Assembly: GCA_963669415.2 (NCBI GenBank)
Contig: CAXXPS010000002.1
Span: 1-64,000, forward strand
DNA: 64,000 nt
Source of the DNA: JAWKWH01 sp963669415
GTDB lineage: Bacteria; Pseudomonadota; Alphaproteobacteria; Rhizobiales; Rhizobiaceae
Direction: 5' to 3'
Every line of letters begins with the position of its first letter. The stretch's first letter is position 1. Shown piece by piece: positions 45,849 through 53,900 of this stretch. Below the pieces are notes generated by a model. That model was not told the DNA's origin and did not search any database. It saw only the letters and a list, made by a program, of their open reading frames with translations. Both the position numbers and the translations under genes were made by a program.

Positions 45849-45860
45849 ATTGTATACTAA
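45849..45860. promoter_or_regulatory. GntR-type operator-like site D
   Basis: ATTGTATACTAA; the left half is perfect against ATTGTATACAAT and the right half has two differences. It lies 72 bp upstream of the TRAP-1 dctP start. Confidence 0.6.
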
Positions 45861-45931
45861 AACTCAGTCATGTTACGATGCGTCAATGTTGAATATCCGG
45901 AGATCAGCCAAGCCAAGGGAGGACCAAGCTG

Positions 45932-46999
45932 ATGAGTAATGCCAAGAACCGGAAGACCCAACCCGAACAGCATAAGATGACTACCCGGCGCGATGTGCTG
46001 CGCTATGCGGGAGCAGCAGCCGTGGTCACGCCGATACTGGGCGCACCGGCGATTGTCCGCGCAGCCGGCACCAAACGTTATCTCAAGCCAATCGTTGCCG
46101 GACTGAACGCGAAGGAAGGCGATCCTTCCTACATCTCGATCTCCCGCATTCCGGAGATTCTCAAGGAAAAATTCGACATCGAGCTTGAGATTCAGATTCA
46201 TCCCAATTCAACGCTGGGAACCGATATTTCCCAGCTCGAAGCCGTGCAGACGGGCTTTATCGATATCACATCCAACACCACTTCTCAGTTTACCGTGTTT
46301 TCCGATGCCTATTCGGTGGTCGACCTGCCCTACGCCATCACCGATTGGGACATGGCAAACCGGCTGTTCAAATCAGATCTTTGGAAGCAGCAAGCCAAGG
46401 TGTTTGAAGCCGCGACGCCGCTGGTCGTTCTGCCCCCGGTCGGCGCCGGCGGATTCAGGATGTTGTGGAACAACAAACGTCCGCTCCCCTCGCCATCAGC
46501 TGTCGATGGCCTGAAATTCCGCTCCACACGGTCACCGCTGGTGATCGAACTGATCAAGAACTGGGGCGGAAATCCGACACCACTTGCGTGGACCGAAACC
46601 TACAATGCGTTGAAAAACAGCCTGGTCGACGGCTTCCACGTGCAGCCAATCTGGACCTATCTTTTCAAGATGTATGAAGTGCTGAAATACGCCACCGAAG
46701 TGGACGCATCATTTTCGGTGCAGTTCCAGGTAATGAACAAAAACACCTACATGTCGATGCCCGAAGACATCCGCAATGCCTTCTTCGAGGCTGCGCAGAT
46801 GGCGGCTGACGAAGGCAATGCAAAGGATCAGTCGCTCGAAAACTCCTACAAAGACCAGTTGCGCGAGGCGGGAATGGAAATCTACACGCCTAGTGCGGCC
46901 GAGAAGAAAGAGTGGATGGCAGGCGGTGAAAAAGTTTGGGAGTCCCACGGCTCGTCAATCGACAAGGCCGTGATCGACCAGCTTTTGGCCCTGCGCTGA
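45932..46999 (+). CDS. TRAP transporter substrate-binding protein, DctP type (system 1), Tat signal
   Basis: 355 residues. The N-terminus has TTRRDVLRYAGAAAVVTPIL, a twin-arginine signal, ending in an Ala-Pro/Ala-Ala cleavage region; the mature protein starts near KRYLKPIVAG. The DctP fold is seen in FDIELEIQIHPNSTLGTDIS and the periplasmic ligand region LKFRSTRSPLV with a conserved Arg for a carboxylate. Imports an organic acid. First gene of a six-gene operon with dctQ, dctM, a b-type anchor, the Mo enzyme and the flavoprotein. Confidence 0.92.
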   Translation: MSNAKNRKTQPEQHKMTTRRDVLRYAGAAAVVTPILGAPAIVRAAGTKRYLKPIVAGLNAKEGDPSYISISRIPEILKEKFDIELEIQIHPNSTLGTDISQLEAVQTGFIDITSNTTSQFTVFSDAYSVVDLPYAITDWDMANRLFKSDLWKQQAKVFEAATPLVVLPPVGAGGFRMLWNNKRPLPSPSAVDGLKFRSTRSPLVIELIKNWGGNPTPLAWTETYNALKNSLVDGFHVQPIWTYLFKMYEVLKYATEVDASFSVQFQVMNKNTYMSMPEDIRNAFFEAAQMAADEGNAKDQSLENSYKDQLREAGMEIYTPSAAEKKEWMAGGEKVWESHGSSIDKAVIDQLLALR

Positions 47000-47022
47000 G
47001 CATGGCCGTTGTCCACTCAGCG
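46994..47022 (+). terminator. Hairpin between dctP and dctQ of TRAP system 1
   Basis: CGCTGAG (46994-47000) pairs with CTCAGCG (47016-47022), and inner TGG pairs with CCA. The stem overlaps the dctP stop codon. No T-run follows, so it more likely stabilises the dctP mRNA or attenuates downstream expression than ends the transcript. Confidence 0.5.
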
Positions 47023-47056
47023 AGGTAGTGTCTGACAAAAGTTTGGACGATTCGAC

Positions 47057-47599
47057 ATGCAGCTGGGTGGACTGGCCGACCTTTTGGATCGCATGATCCG
47101 CATCGCCACCGGGATCCTGATGGTGATCCTGGTGACGGTGATGGTCGCGCAAGTATTTTACCGTTACGTTCTCAACTCTTCATTGACCTGGTCTGAAGAA
47201 GCGGCGGTCAATCTGATGATCTGGGTGGTGTTTTTGGGCTCGGCCATTCTGGTCAGGCGATGGGAACACGTGCAGATCCCAACCATCGTTGAAGCATGCC
47301 CTGCCGGGCTGCGCACCGCCCTGATATTCTTTGCCCGTCTGGCATCCATGGCATGCATGGTGGTGTTCCTGTGGTTTGGGGTAGAGGCGTTTCTCGGGTC
47401 GCATCATGCCACCTCTTTCACCACCGGCATCTCCACCCGCTGGATCAAGCTTTCCATCCCAGTCGGCGCCGCCTTGATGCTGGTTTACGCAACGCTGCTG
47501 CTGCTGGAAGACATCATTGCGTTGCGGTCGAACGATACAAAGAGATTTGAGACCGTGACCCCGCCGCGCTCAGACTCAATTCAAGATCTGCGACCCTAA
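47057..47599 (+). CDS. TRAP transporter small membrane subunit, DctQ type (system 1)
   Basis: 180 residues with four predicted membrane helices (roughly 13-33, 49-69, 86-110 and 128-150). The first helix ends in QVFYRYVLNSSLTWSEE, the DctQ signature, and RRWEHVQIPT follows helix 2. It forms the permease complex with DctM. Start ATG at 47057, 57 bp after dctP. Confidence 0.88.
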   Translation: MQLGGLADLLDRMIRIATGILMVILVTVMVAQVFYRYVLNSSLTWSEEAAVNLMIWVVFLGSAILVRRWEHVQIPTIVEACPAGLRTALIFFARLASMACMVVFLWFGVEAFLGSHHATSFTTGISTRWIKLSIPVGAALMLVYATLLLLEDIIALRSNDTKRFETVTPPRSDSIQDLRP

Positions 47600-47603
47600 A
47601 CCG

Positions 47604-48911
47604 ATGGGTTCGCTGCAAGATCTCATAATTTTTCTATTCGTCCCGTTCATCGCCTCGTTGCTTTTGGCGATACCGGTCGTCTACAGCCTGGGGATCGCCT
47701 GTGCGGTCTTCTTGCTCGTTTCGGGAACGCGGATACCGCCAATCATCATCGCTACTGAAATGTATGCGGCGATCAATGTTGTTGCATTGCTGGCGCTTCC
47801 AATGTTCGTGATGACGGGAGAGCTGCTCAACCGCTGCAAGCTGACGGACAGACTGATCTTGTTGTCAAGGCAACTGGTGGGCTGGCTTCGAGGCGGGCTT
47901 GCACATGTCAACATCGTCACCAGCATGTTTTTTGCCGGCATATCCGGCTCTGTGCTGGCGGATGCGGCATCAATTGGCCCGCTGTTGATCCCTTCGATGA
48001 TCAAGGAAGGCTATTCACGTGCCTTTTCAGCAGCAGTCACCGCATCCAGTTCCACGATCGGAGCGATCATCCCTCCATCAATCCCGCTGATCATCGTCGG
48101 CGGCCAGTTGCAGATTTCGATCGGCGGACTGTTTTTGGCAGGCGTCATTCCCGGCATCATCACCGGGCTCATGCTTATGTTCGTTTCCTATCTGATTTGC
48201 CTATGGAAGGGATTTGGACTTCGCCACCCATTTGAAGGTGTTCGGGCCACAACGATGCACACCGTGCGGGCCGCCCCGGTTCTGATCATTCCGATCTGGA
48301 TCCTCGGGGGCATTCTTGGCGGCGTGTTTACTCCGACTGAGGCCGGCGCGATTGCGGTCGTCTACACGATCCTCATCTCGACCCTGTTTTACCGCACTCT
48401 CAGTCTGTCGGATTTCTTCGGAGCAATCGATTCCACTGTCCGGGTCACCGCCTCGGCGCTCGTCATTGTTGCCATCGCCATTGTTTTCGGCCGCATTTTG
48501 ACGTTTCACCAGTTCCCTCAACAGCTGGTCGACATCGTGTTGTTCTTCACCGAAAACAAGTTCGTGCTGTTCCTGGCAATGGTCGTCTTGTTCCTGTTCG
48601 TCGGCACCTTCATGGACGCCTTGGCGAACATGATCATCCTCGGACCGATGTTGATGCCGCTGGCGCTGCAGGGACTTGATATTCATCCGATCCAGTACGG
48701 CATGTTCCTGATGTATGCTTTGCTGCTCGGCATTATCACACCGCCCTTGGGGCTGGTGCTGTTTGTGGTCTCTCCGATTGCCGATGTGTCGCTTGAACGT
48801 ACATCGCTTGCGGTTTTGCCGTTCCTGTTTGCCCAATTGCTGGTTTTGGCACTGATCGTGTTCGTTCCTGAAATCACGCTTGCCCTGCCCCGCCTGGCGG
48901 GCTTGTTGTGA
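47604..48911 (+). CDS. TRAP transporter large permease, DctM type (system 1)
   Basis: A 435-residue multi-helix permease of the ion-transporter superfamily. Typical segments: MFFAGISGSVLADAASIGPL, STIGAIIPPSIPLIIVGGQL and GVFTPTEAGAIAVVYTIL. It starts four bases after dctQ, so translation is coupled. Inner membrane; substrate import driven by the sodium or proton gradient. Confidence 0.93.
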   Translation: MGSLQDLIIFLFVPFIASLLLAIPVVYSLGIACAVFLLVSGTRIPPIIIATEMYAAINVVALLALPMFVMTGELLNRCKLTDRLILLSRQLVGWLRGGLAHVNIVTSMFFAGISGSVLADAASIGPLLIPSMIKEGYSRAFSAAVTASSSTIGAIIPPSIPLIIVGGQLQISIGGLFLAGVIPGIITGLMLMFVSYLICLWKGFGLRHPFEGVRATTMHTVRAAPVLIIPIWILGGILGGVFTPTEAGAIAVVYTILISTLFYRTLSLSDFFGAIDSTVRVTASALVIVAIAIVFGRILTFHQFPQQLVDIVLFFTENKFVLFLAMVVLFLFVGTFMDALANMIILGPMLMPLALQGLDIHPIQYGMFLMYALLLGIITPPLGLVLFVVSPIADVSLERTSLAVLPFLFAQLLVLALIVFVPEITLALPRLAGLL

Positions 48912-48921
48912 GTGTATCGCA

Positions 48922-49545
48922 ATGTCAGCGACATTGATCTGGATTGGTGTTGCCGCAGCCATGTGTCTGCTGGCGCCTGTTGCCTACAGCTTATTGAAGC
49001 GCTCTGCGGCCGATGTTCAGCCACGTTTGTGGTTTTCCATTCACGTGACCGGTTCGCTCATCGGCGCTTGCCTGGCGATCATTCACAGCGGCGGCCAGCT
49101 GTTGTCTCCTCCAGGAGTGCTGTTGGTTTTGTTGGTCGCAACAATGATTTTGGGCGGATGGATACGCTTGACCGGCAGCACGGGGTTCGCGCATCGAATG
49201 GGTGCACGGCCAAATGCTTTCATTGCCAGGAACTCGCAAAACCGTCAGACACTGCGCGAGCTCATCGATGCCAAGATTGATTTGCTTGGCCGCCTGGAAC
49301 CTGCTGCCAGTGAGGCCCTGTTCTCCCCCCAGCTCAAACACTGGCTCGACAAGCCCCTTATGTCCGCCCGTTATTTGAGGCTGATGGAGAAAGAACGGCA
49401 GATGAGCGGTGCCCGCGTTGATGCCGGCGCCCTGGTCGCCTGGAGCCGCCGGATCCACATGGGCCTCGGCGCCCTGTTTGTTGCCGGTCTCGCCATCCAT
49501 ATTGGCGTCGCACTTTACAGGATTTTGTCAGGTGGCGTGCCATGA
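48922..49545 (+). CDS. Small four-helix membrane protein, probable b-type cytochrome anchor
   Basis: The ATG at 48922 gives 207 residues. Four hydrophobic segments are predicted: near the N-terminus (WIGVAAAMCLLAPVAYSLL), about 40-62, about 67-86 and near the C-terminus. His residues lie two per helix in segments 2 and 4 (FSIHVTG / AIIHSGG; RRIHMGLG / GLAIHIG), the pattern of bis-His heme b ligation in NarI-like or succinate-dehydrogenase-type anchors. It follows dctM by 10 bp and overlaps the Mo-enzyme gene (ATGA). Its likely role is quinone-linked electron transfer for that enzyme. Not matched to a named family. Confidence 0.7.
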   Translation: MSATLIWIGVAAAMCLLAPVAYSLLKRSAADVQPRLWFSIHVTGSLIGACLAIIHSGGQLLSPPGVLLVLLVATMILGGWIRLTGSTGFAHRMGARPNAFIARNSQNRQTLRELIDAKIDLLGRLEPAASEALFSPQLKHWLDKPLMSARYLRLMEKERQMSGARVDAGALVAWSRRIHMGLGALFVAGLAIHIGVALYRILSGGVP

Positions 49546-52469
49546 GCGAACGCCTGGCGCTTCGGATCGATCTGGAACGTTGCATTGGCTGCAAGAGCTG
49601 CGAAGCCGCATGCAAGCAGGAACACGGTCTGACGCCCGGTGCCTATCGCACAAAGGTACTCTGGCTGGAGGACAGCCGCCCGGAAGTTTCCCCACCGACC
49701 CTGTTTCTTCCAGTCATGTGCCAGCACTGCGAGCGGCCTGCCTGTCTTCGCGCCTGCCCGGTAAATCCCAAGATCATCAGCCGCGATGAAGAGACCGGCG
49801 TGGTCAGCGTTGACCAGGATCGCTGCACCGGCTGCGGAGAGTGCGTCACCGCCTGTCCGTACGGAGCGATGGGATTTGACGCCGGTGAAAACAAAGCCGT
49901 CAAGTGCAATCTATGCGCAGAAAGACGTGCTGACGGCATGATCCCCGCCTGTGCCTCCGTATGCCCGGGCAAGGCCATCACGTTTGGAAACCGCAGCGAC
50001 CTTGCTGCAGAGGCCGAAGCAATGGGCCGCGAGGTGATCGACCATGACGACTACCTGTTGAGCCCGGGAACAGTCTATCTCGCTCCGGTTGGCGGTTTGG
50101 AAACGAGGGAAGCACACGGCCCGGTCATTCACGAACCTGCCGTTGCAGAGGGCAAGCCACGGCGCAGCGATGCCGAATACCCCTATGGCGCTGAAAGACA
50201 GGACAGGCAGATCGATCGCGTAGTGCCAGGCGGCTGCAATATCTGTTTCAACGCTTGCACACTGAAATTCCACTTTTCCGGTGAACGGATCGTGCGGATC
50301 ACCGGCAATGAGGAAGACCCGGTGCTTGGTGGACGCATCTGCCCGAAATCACAAATGACCTTGCAGGCTTATGAAAACAAGGAACGGCTGAGATCCCCAC
50401 TGCGACGAACCGGAAAACGCGGCGAAGGCAAATTTGAGCCCGTCTCCTGGGACGAGGCGCTCGACGACATCGCAGCCCGGCTTTGCAAAATTCGCGATGA
50501 ATACGGCAGCGAGGCGCTGGGCATATTTTCTGGGACCCGATCCGGCATAATGACGAACCGCGGCTATGTGCGCCTGTTCAGCCAGCTGTGGGGAACACCG
50601 AATGTCGAAACCACCGAGACGCTGTGTGCTTCCGGAAAGAATGTTGCCTACCAACTAACCCAGGGTTCGCTGGCAATCGCCAATTCATATACGCCCGACG
50701 ACATCGGCAGCGCCGAAGCCTATGTCTATGTGGGAGACAATCAAGCCGAGACCCGGCCCGTACATTTTGGAATGGTCAATGATTGGCGCCTCCAAAGCAA
50801 TGCCCGCCTCATCGTCGTCGATCCACGTCGCACAGTGACCGCGACCAAAGCCGATGAGTGGCTGGCGATCCGTACCGGTACGGACATGGCGCTCGGCCTG
50901 GCTGTTGCCTATCACATCCTCGACGAGGGCCTTCAGGATCACGCGTTTTGCGAAAACTGGATCCTCGGCTTTGAAGATTGGCGGCAATTCATCCTGGCCG
51001 AAAAGTACAGTCCCGACTGGGCGGCGCCGATTACCGATATTCCCACGACCGAAATCAGGAAGCTCGCTGAAATCATCGCGTCGGCCGATGGCTGCATGAT
51101 TTTCGCCAGCCGCGGGGTCAACCAGCATACAAACTCCGTCCAGACAAACCGCGTCTGGATGTACGTGGCGGCGATCACCGGTAACTGGGGTCGAAAGGGT
51201 GGTGGTTACTTCAACATGAGTTCAGCGTCGCTCATTCATCCGAACGTTCCCGACAACCGCAGAGCCCCGATCGAACGGCCGATGGTGCGCCGCAATCCCA
51301 CCGGCTGGATTGCCGCGATGACCCGGGGACGCCCCTACCCCGTCAAGGCGCTTATCTGCGGCAACAATCCGATGGCGCAATGGCCGGCACAAGAACAGGC
51401 CCGAGAGGCGTTTCAATCGCTTGAGCTGCTGGTGCATATGGACATTTTCGAAAATGAAACTTCCGCATTTGCCGATTATGTGCTGCCAATTGCCAACGGG
51501 GTTGAACGTGGCGGCATATCCAGAGCCGACGAAGACCGACGGATCGTTTGGAACGACCCGCTGATCAAACCGCCCGGCGAGGCCAGATCCGATGGCTGGA
51601 TCTGGATCGAACTGGGCAAACGGCTTGGTTATGGCGACGTACTGAAGGACGCCTACAAGGATCCGGCGACTTTCTGGGACGAGATATGCATCGACACCGA
51701 AGAATTGCGCGGCTGCACCACCCGGCGCATGAAAGCCCGGCCCTATCGTTGGGTGCGCGCGCCGCTGCCGAGTGAAGAAGCCAAGGAAATCGAAACGCTC
51801 TATCTGGAAGGCAGCGAGGCAATCGGCGCACCGGGAAAACGGTTTCCGACGCAAAGCGGCAGACTGGAGTTTCGCACACCTGCAATTGCGAATAAGTTCA
51901 CCAAACTTGGACTGCCCGACCTGCCGCAATTCTTCTCCGAGCAAGAACAACTGGTTGATCTGCCGGTGCTTGAACTACTCGATGAAGATGACAACGAAGG
52001 CACATTGTCCCCGTTTGCACCGGCTCCCACATTCGTCTCGCGTGCCCGTATCAAACCTCCCGGCAACCTCTCCCGTGCTGCAGAATTGCGTGCAGCCGGG
52101 TTTGACATGGAATTGGTGACCGGCCGGCCACCGGCTCCTCACTTCCACAGCTGGACCCACAGCTTCTGGCAGGCGCAGGAAATGTGGCCGCACCTGTTCG
52201 CGCAAATCCACCCGAGCCGGGCCTCCGCGCTAGGCATTTCAGATGGTGAAAAAATAGCCATTGAGACCGCCTATGGTCGCATCGAGGCAATGGCATGGCT
52301 TACCCCGGGGATTCGCGAGACCTCGATCTTCGTGCCGATTGGCTGGGGTGAAAAGCAGCGGTTCCATCCGTGGCGATCAGTCAATTTCCTGACCGATCAG
52401 ACCCAACGCGATGTCATTTCCGAACAGGTCAATCTCAAAACGCTTTTGTGCAAGGTTTCCAGGGTTTGA
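49542..52469 (+). CDS. Molybdopterin oxidoreductase fused to an N-terminal four-cluster ferredoxin subunit
   Basis: 975 residues. Residues 14-141 hold 16 Cys in the order of four [4Fe-4S] clusters (C14-x2-C-x2-C-x3-C; C60-x2-C-x4-C-x3-C; C95-x2-C-x2-C-x3-C; C122-x2-C-x11-C-x3-C), as in DmsB/PsrB/NrfC subunits. From about 230 follows a complete molybdo-bisPGD catalytic subunit with its own cluster (C232-x2-C-x3-C and a later ICPKSQ), a possible Mo-ligand Cys in TETLCASGKN, and a C-terminal molydop-binding domain. No Tat or Sec signal, so it is cytoplasmic. Such subunits are normally separate polypeptides. Overlaps the anchor upstream and the flavoprotein downstream. Confidence 0.9.
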   Translation: MSERLALRIDLERCIGCKSCEAACKQEHGLTPGAYRTKVLWLEDSRPEVSPPTLFLPVMCQHCERPACLRACPVNPKIISRDEETGVVSVDQDRCTGCGECVTACPYGAMGFDAGENKAVKCNLCAERRADGMIPACASVCPGKAITFGNRSDLAAEAEAMGREVIDHDDYLLSPGTVYLAPVGGLETREAHGPVIHEPAVAEGKPRRSDAEYPYGAERQDRQIDRVVPGGCNICFNACTLKFHFSGERIVRITGNEEDPVLGGRICPKSQMTLQAYENKERLRSPLRRTGKRGEGKFEPVSWDEALDDIAARLCKIRDEYGSEALGIFSGTRSGIMTNRGYVRLFSQLWGTPNVETTETLCASGKNVAYQLTQGSLAIANSYTPDDIGSAEAYVYVGDNQAETRPVHFGMVNDWRLQSNARLIVVDPRRTVTATKADEWLAIRTGTDMALGLAVAYHILDEGLQDHAFCENWILGFEDWRQFILAEKYSPDWAAPITDIPTTEIRKLAEIIASADGCMIFASRGVNQHTNSVQTNRVWMYVAAITGNWGRKGGGYFNMSSASLIHPNVPDNRRAPIERPMVRRNPTGWIAAMTRGRPYPVKALICGNNPMAQWPAQEQAREAFQSLELLVHMDIFENETSAFADYVLPIANGVERGGISRADEDRRIVWNDPLIKPPGEARSDGWIWIELGKRLGYGDVLKDAYKDPATFWDEICIDTEELRGCTTRRMKARPYRWVRAPLPSEEAKEIETLYLEGSEAIGAPGKRFPTQSGRLEFRTPAIANKFTKLGLPDLPQFFSEQEQLVDLPVLELLDEDDNEGTLSPFAPAPTFVSRARIKPPGNLSRAAELRAAGFDMELVTGRPPAPHFHSWTHSFWQAQEMWPHLFAQIHPSRASALGISDGEKIAIETAYGRIEAMAWLTPGIRETSIFVPIGWGEKQRFHPWRSVNFLTDQTQRDVISEQVNLKTLLCKVSRV

Positions 52470-53890
52470 GCGGTCTTGTTCAACGAGAACCAGAGGTAAT
52501 CTGGAACGAAACACCGAATTGCGATGTCGATGTCGGTGTCCTTGTGGTCGGCGCCGGCGCCTGTGGCTGCTGTGCGGCGCTCTCGGCCAATGAACTGGGC
52601 GTCGATGTTCTCGTCGTCGAACGCGATGCTTCTCCAGCCGGGAATACCTCGCTGTCCGGCGGACAAATTCCCGGTGCGCTGACTCGGTTGCAGGAAGAGG
52701 CAGGCATTACCGACTCGGCGGAACTACTGGCTGGTGATTTGATCGCCAAGGCCCGGGGACAGAATGATACCGACCTCGCTCACCACATTGCCGCGCAATC
52801 CGCGAGCACGATTGATTGGCTGAACGGCACGCTTGGCGTACCACTTTCGCCGGTCGACCAGTTCCGCTACCCTGGGCATTCCGCATTTCACATGCATGCC
52901 ACACCTTCCATGGACGGGTCTGAACTTTTGGCGGCCCTGTTGGATGCAGTTTCGCGCGCCAGGATCGACGTGCTCGCATCAGCGCGCGCTTCGATCCTCT
53001 ATGCGGATAGCGAACGCAGGATCACGGCAGTGGGGATCGAACGCCCGGACGGGAACATCGAGACTGTCGGGTGCAAAGCCCTCGTGTTGGCGTGCAACGG
53101 ATTTGGCGGCAACCGGCAGATGTTGCAAGAGTTCATTCCGCGTATGGCCGACGCCCACTACCACGGACATGCCGGGAACCAGGGTGAGGCGATGCGCTGG
53201 GGTGCGCAGTTGGGATGCCGCATCGCTGATGCTGGCAGCTATCAGGGCCATGGCGCTGTGATTACACCGCAAATGATCCATCTCGGTTGGGCTGCAATCA
53301 CCGAAGGCGGGTTTCAGGTCAACGCAGACGGAAAGCGGTTCTCCCACGAAAATGAAGGTTATTCCGAGCAGGCCGCCAAAGTACTTGCCCAGCCCGGTCA
53401 GGTCGCCTGGACCATCTTCGACGACAGATGCCATCAAGTAGCGATGCTGGTTCATTCGCACCGTGATGCCGAAGTGATCGGCGCCATCAAAACCGCTTCA
53501 ACCGTGGCAGAGATGGCCAGTGAAGTCGGTTGCGCACGCGACGAACTGGAGCGAACTGTACTTGCCGTGGAGCAGATGGCGAAGGGTGAAGCGATCGATC
53601 CCTTCGGGCGCAACTTTTCCGGTCATCCCGCGCTCTCCCCTCCCTGGCGTTTCGCCAAGGTCACAGGAGCTTTGTTTCATACACAGGGCGGGCTTGAAGT
53701 GGACATCGAAGGCAGAGTTCTTCTTGCCGACGGACTGCCTGCCCCGAACCTGTTTGCCGGCGGTGGTGCTGCGCGCGGGTTGTCCGGTCCTTCCGACTGG
53801 GGATATCTATCCGGAAGCGGGCTTTTGATGGCCACGAATCTCGGGCGTCTGGCCGGCAGTGCCGCTGCAAGGCTGGTGCGCGACCTTTGA
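52466..53890 (+). CDS. Fumarate-reductase-type FAD-dependent oxidoreductase
   Basis: 474 residues from a TTG at 52466 that overlaps the Mo-enzyme TGA (TTGA); the longer frame would overlap the upstream gene by 100 bases. FAD-binding VLVVGAGACGCCAALSANELG lies near the N-terminus, and GNTSLSGGQIPGALTRLQEEAGI plus LFHTQGGLEVDIEGRV are typical of FAD_binding_2 (succinate/fumarate, urocanate, ketosteroid) enzymes. No signal peptide or heme motif, so it is cytoplasmic. It probably exchanges hydride on an enoic or succinate-like acid with electrons from the adjoining Fe/S-Mo chain; substrate unknown. Confidence 0.88.
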   Translation: MSGLVQREPEVIWNETPNCDVDVGVLVVGAGACGCCAALSANELGVDVLVVERDASPAGNTSLSGGQIPGALTRLQEEAGITDSAELLAGDLIAKARGQNDTDLAHHIAAQSASTIDWLNGTLGVPLSPVDQFRYPGHSAFHMHATPSMDGSELLAALLDAVSRARIDVLASARASILYADSERRITAVGIERPDGNIETVGCKALVLACNGFGGNRQMLQEFIPRMADAHYHGHAGNQGEAMRWGAQLGCRIADAGSYQGHGAVITPQMIHLGWAAITEGGFQVNADGKRFSHENEGYSEQAAKVLAQPGQVAWTIFDDRCHQVAMLVHSHRDAEVIGAIKTASTVAEMASEVGCARDELERTVLAVEQMAKGEAIDPFGRNFSGHPALSPPWRFAKVTGALFHTQGGLEVDIEGRVLLADGLPAPNLFAGGGAARGLSGPSDWGYLSGSGLLMATNLGRLAGSAAARLVRDL

Positions 53891-53900
53891 GGCCCTTTGA

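Larger units (their letters stand above)
45640..45931. other. Divergent control region, catabolic operon / TRAP-1 operon
   Basis: These 292 bases separate two divergent operons. Two operator-like dyads (45672 and 45849) lie near the two ends. No gene is supported here. The central part is AT-rich and probably holds both promoters. Confidence 0.55.
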
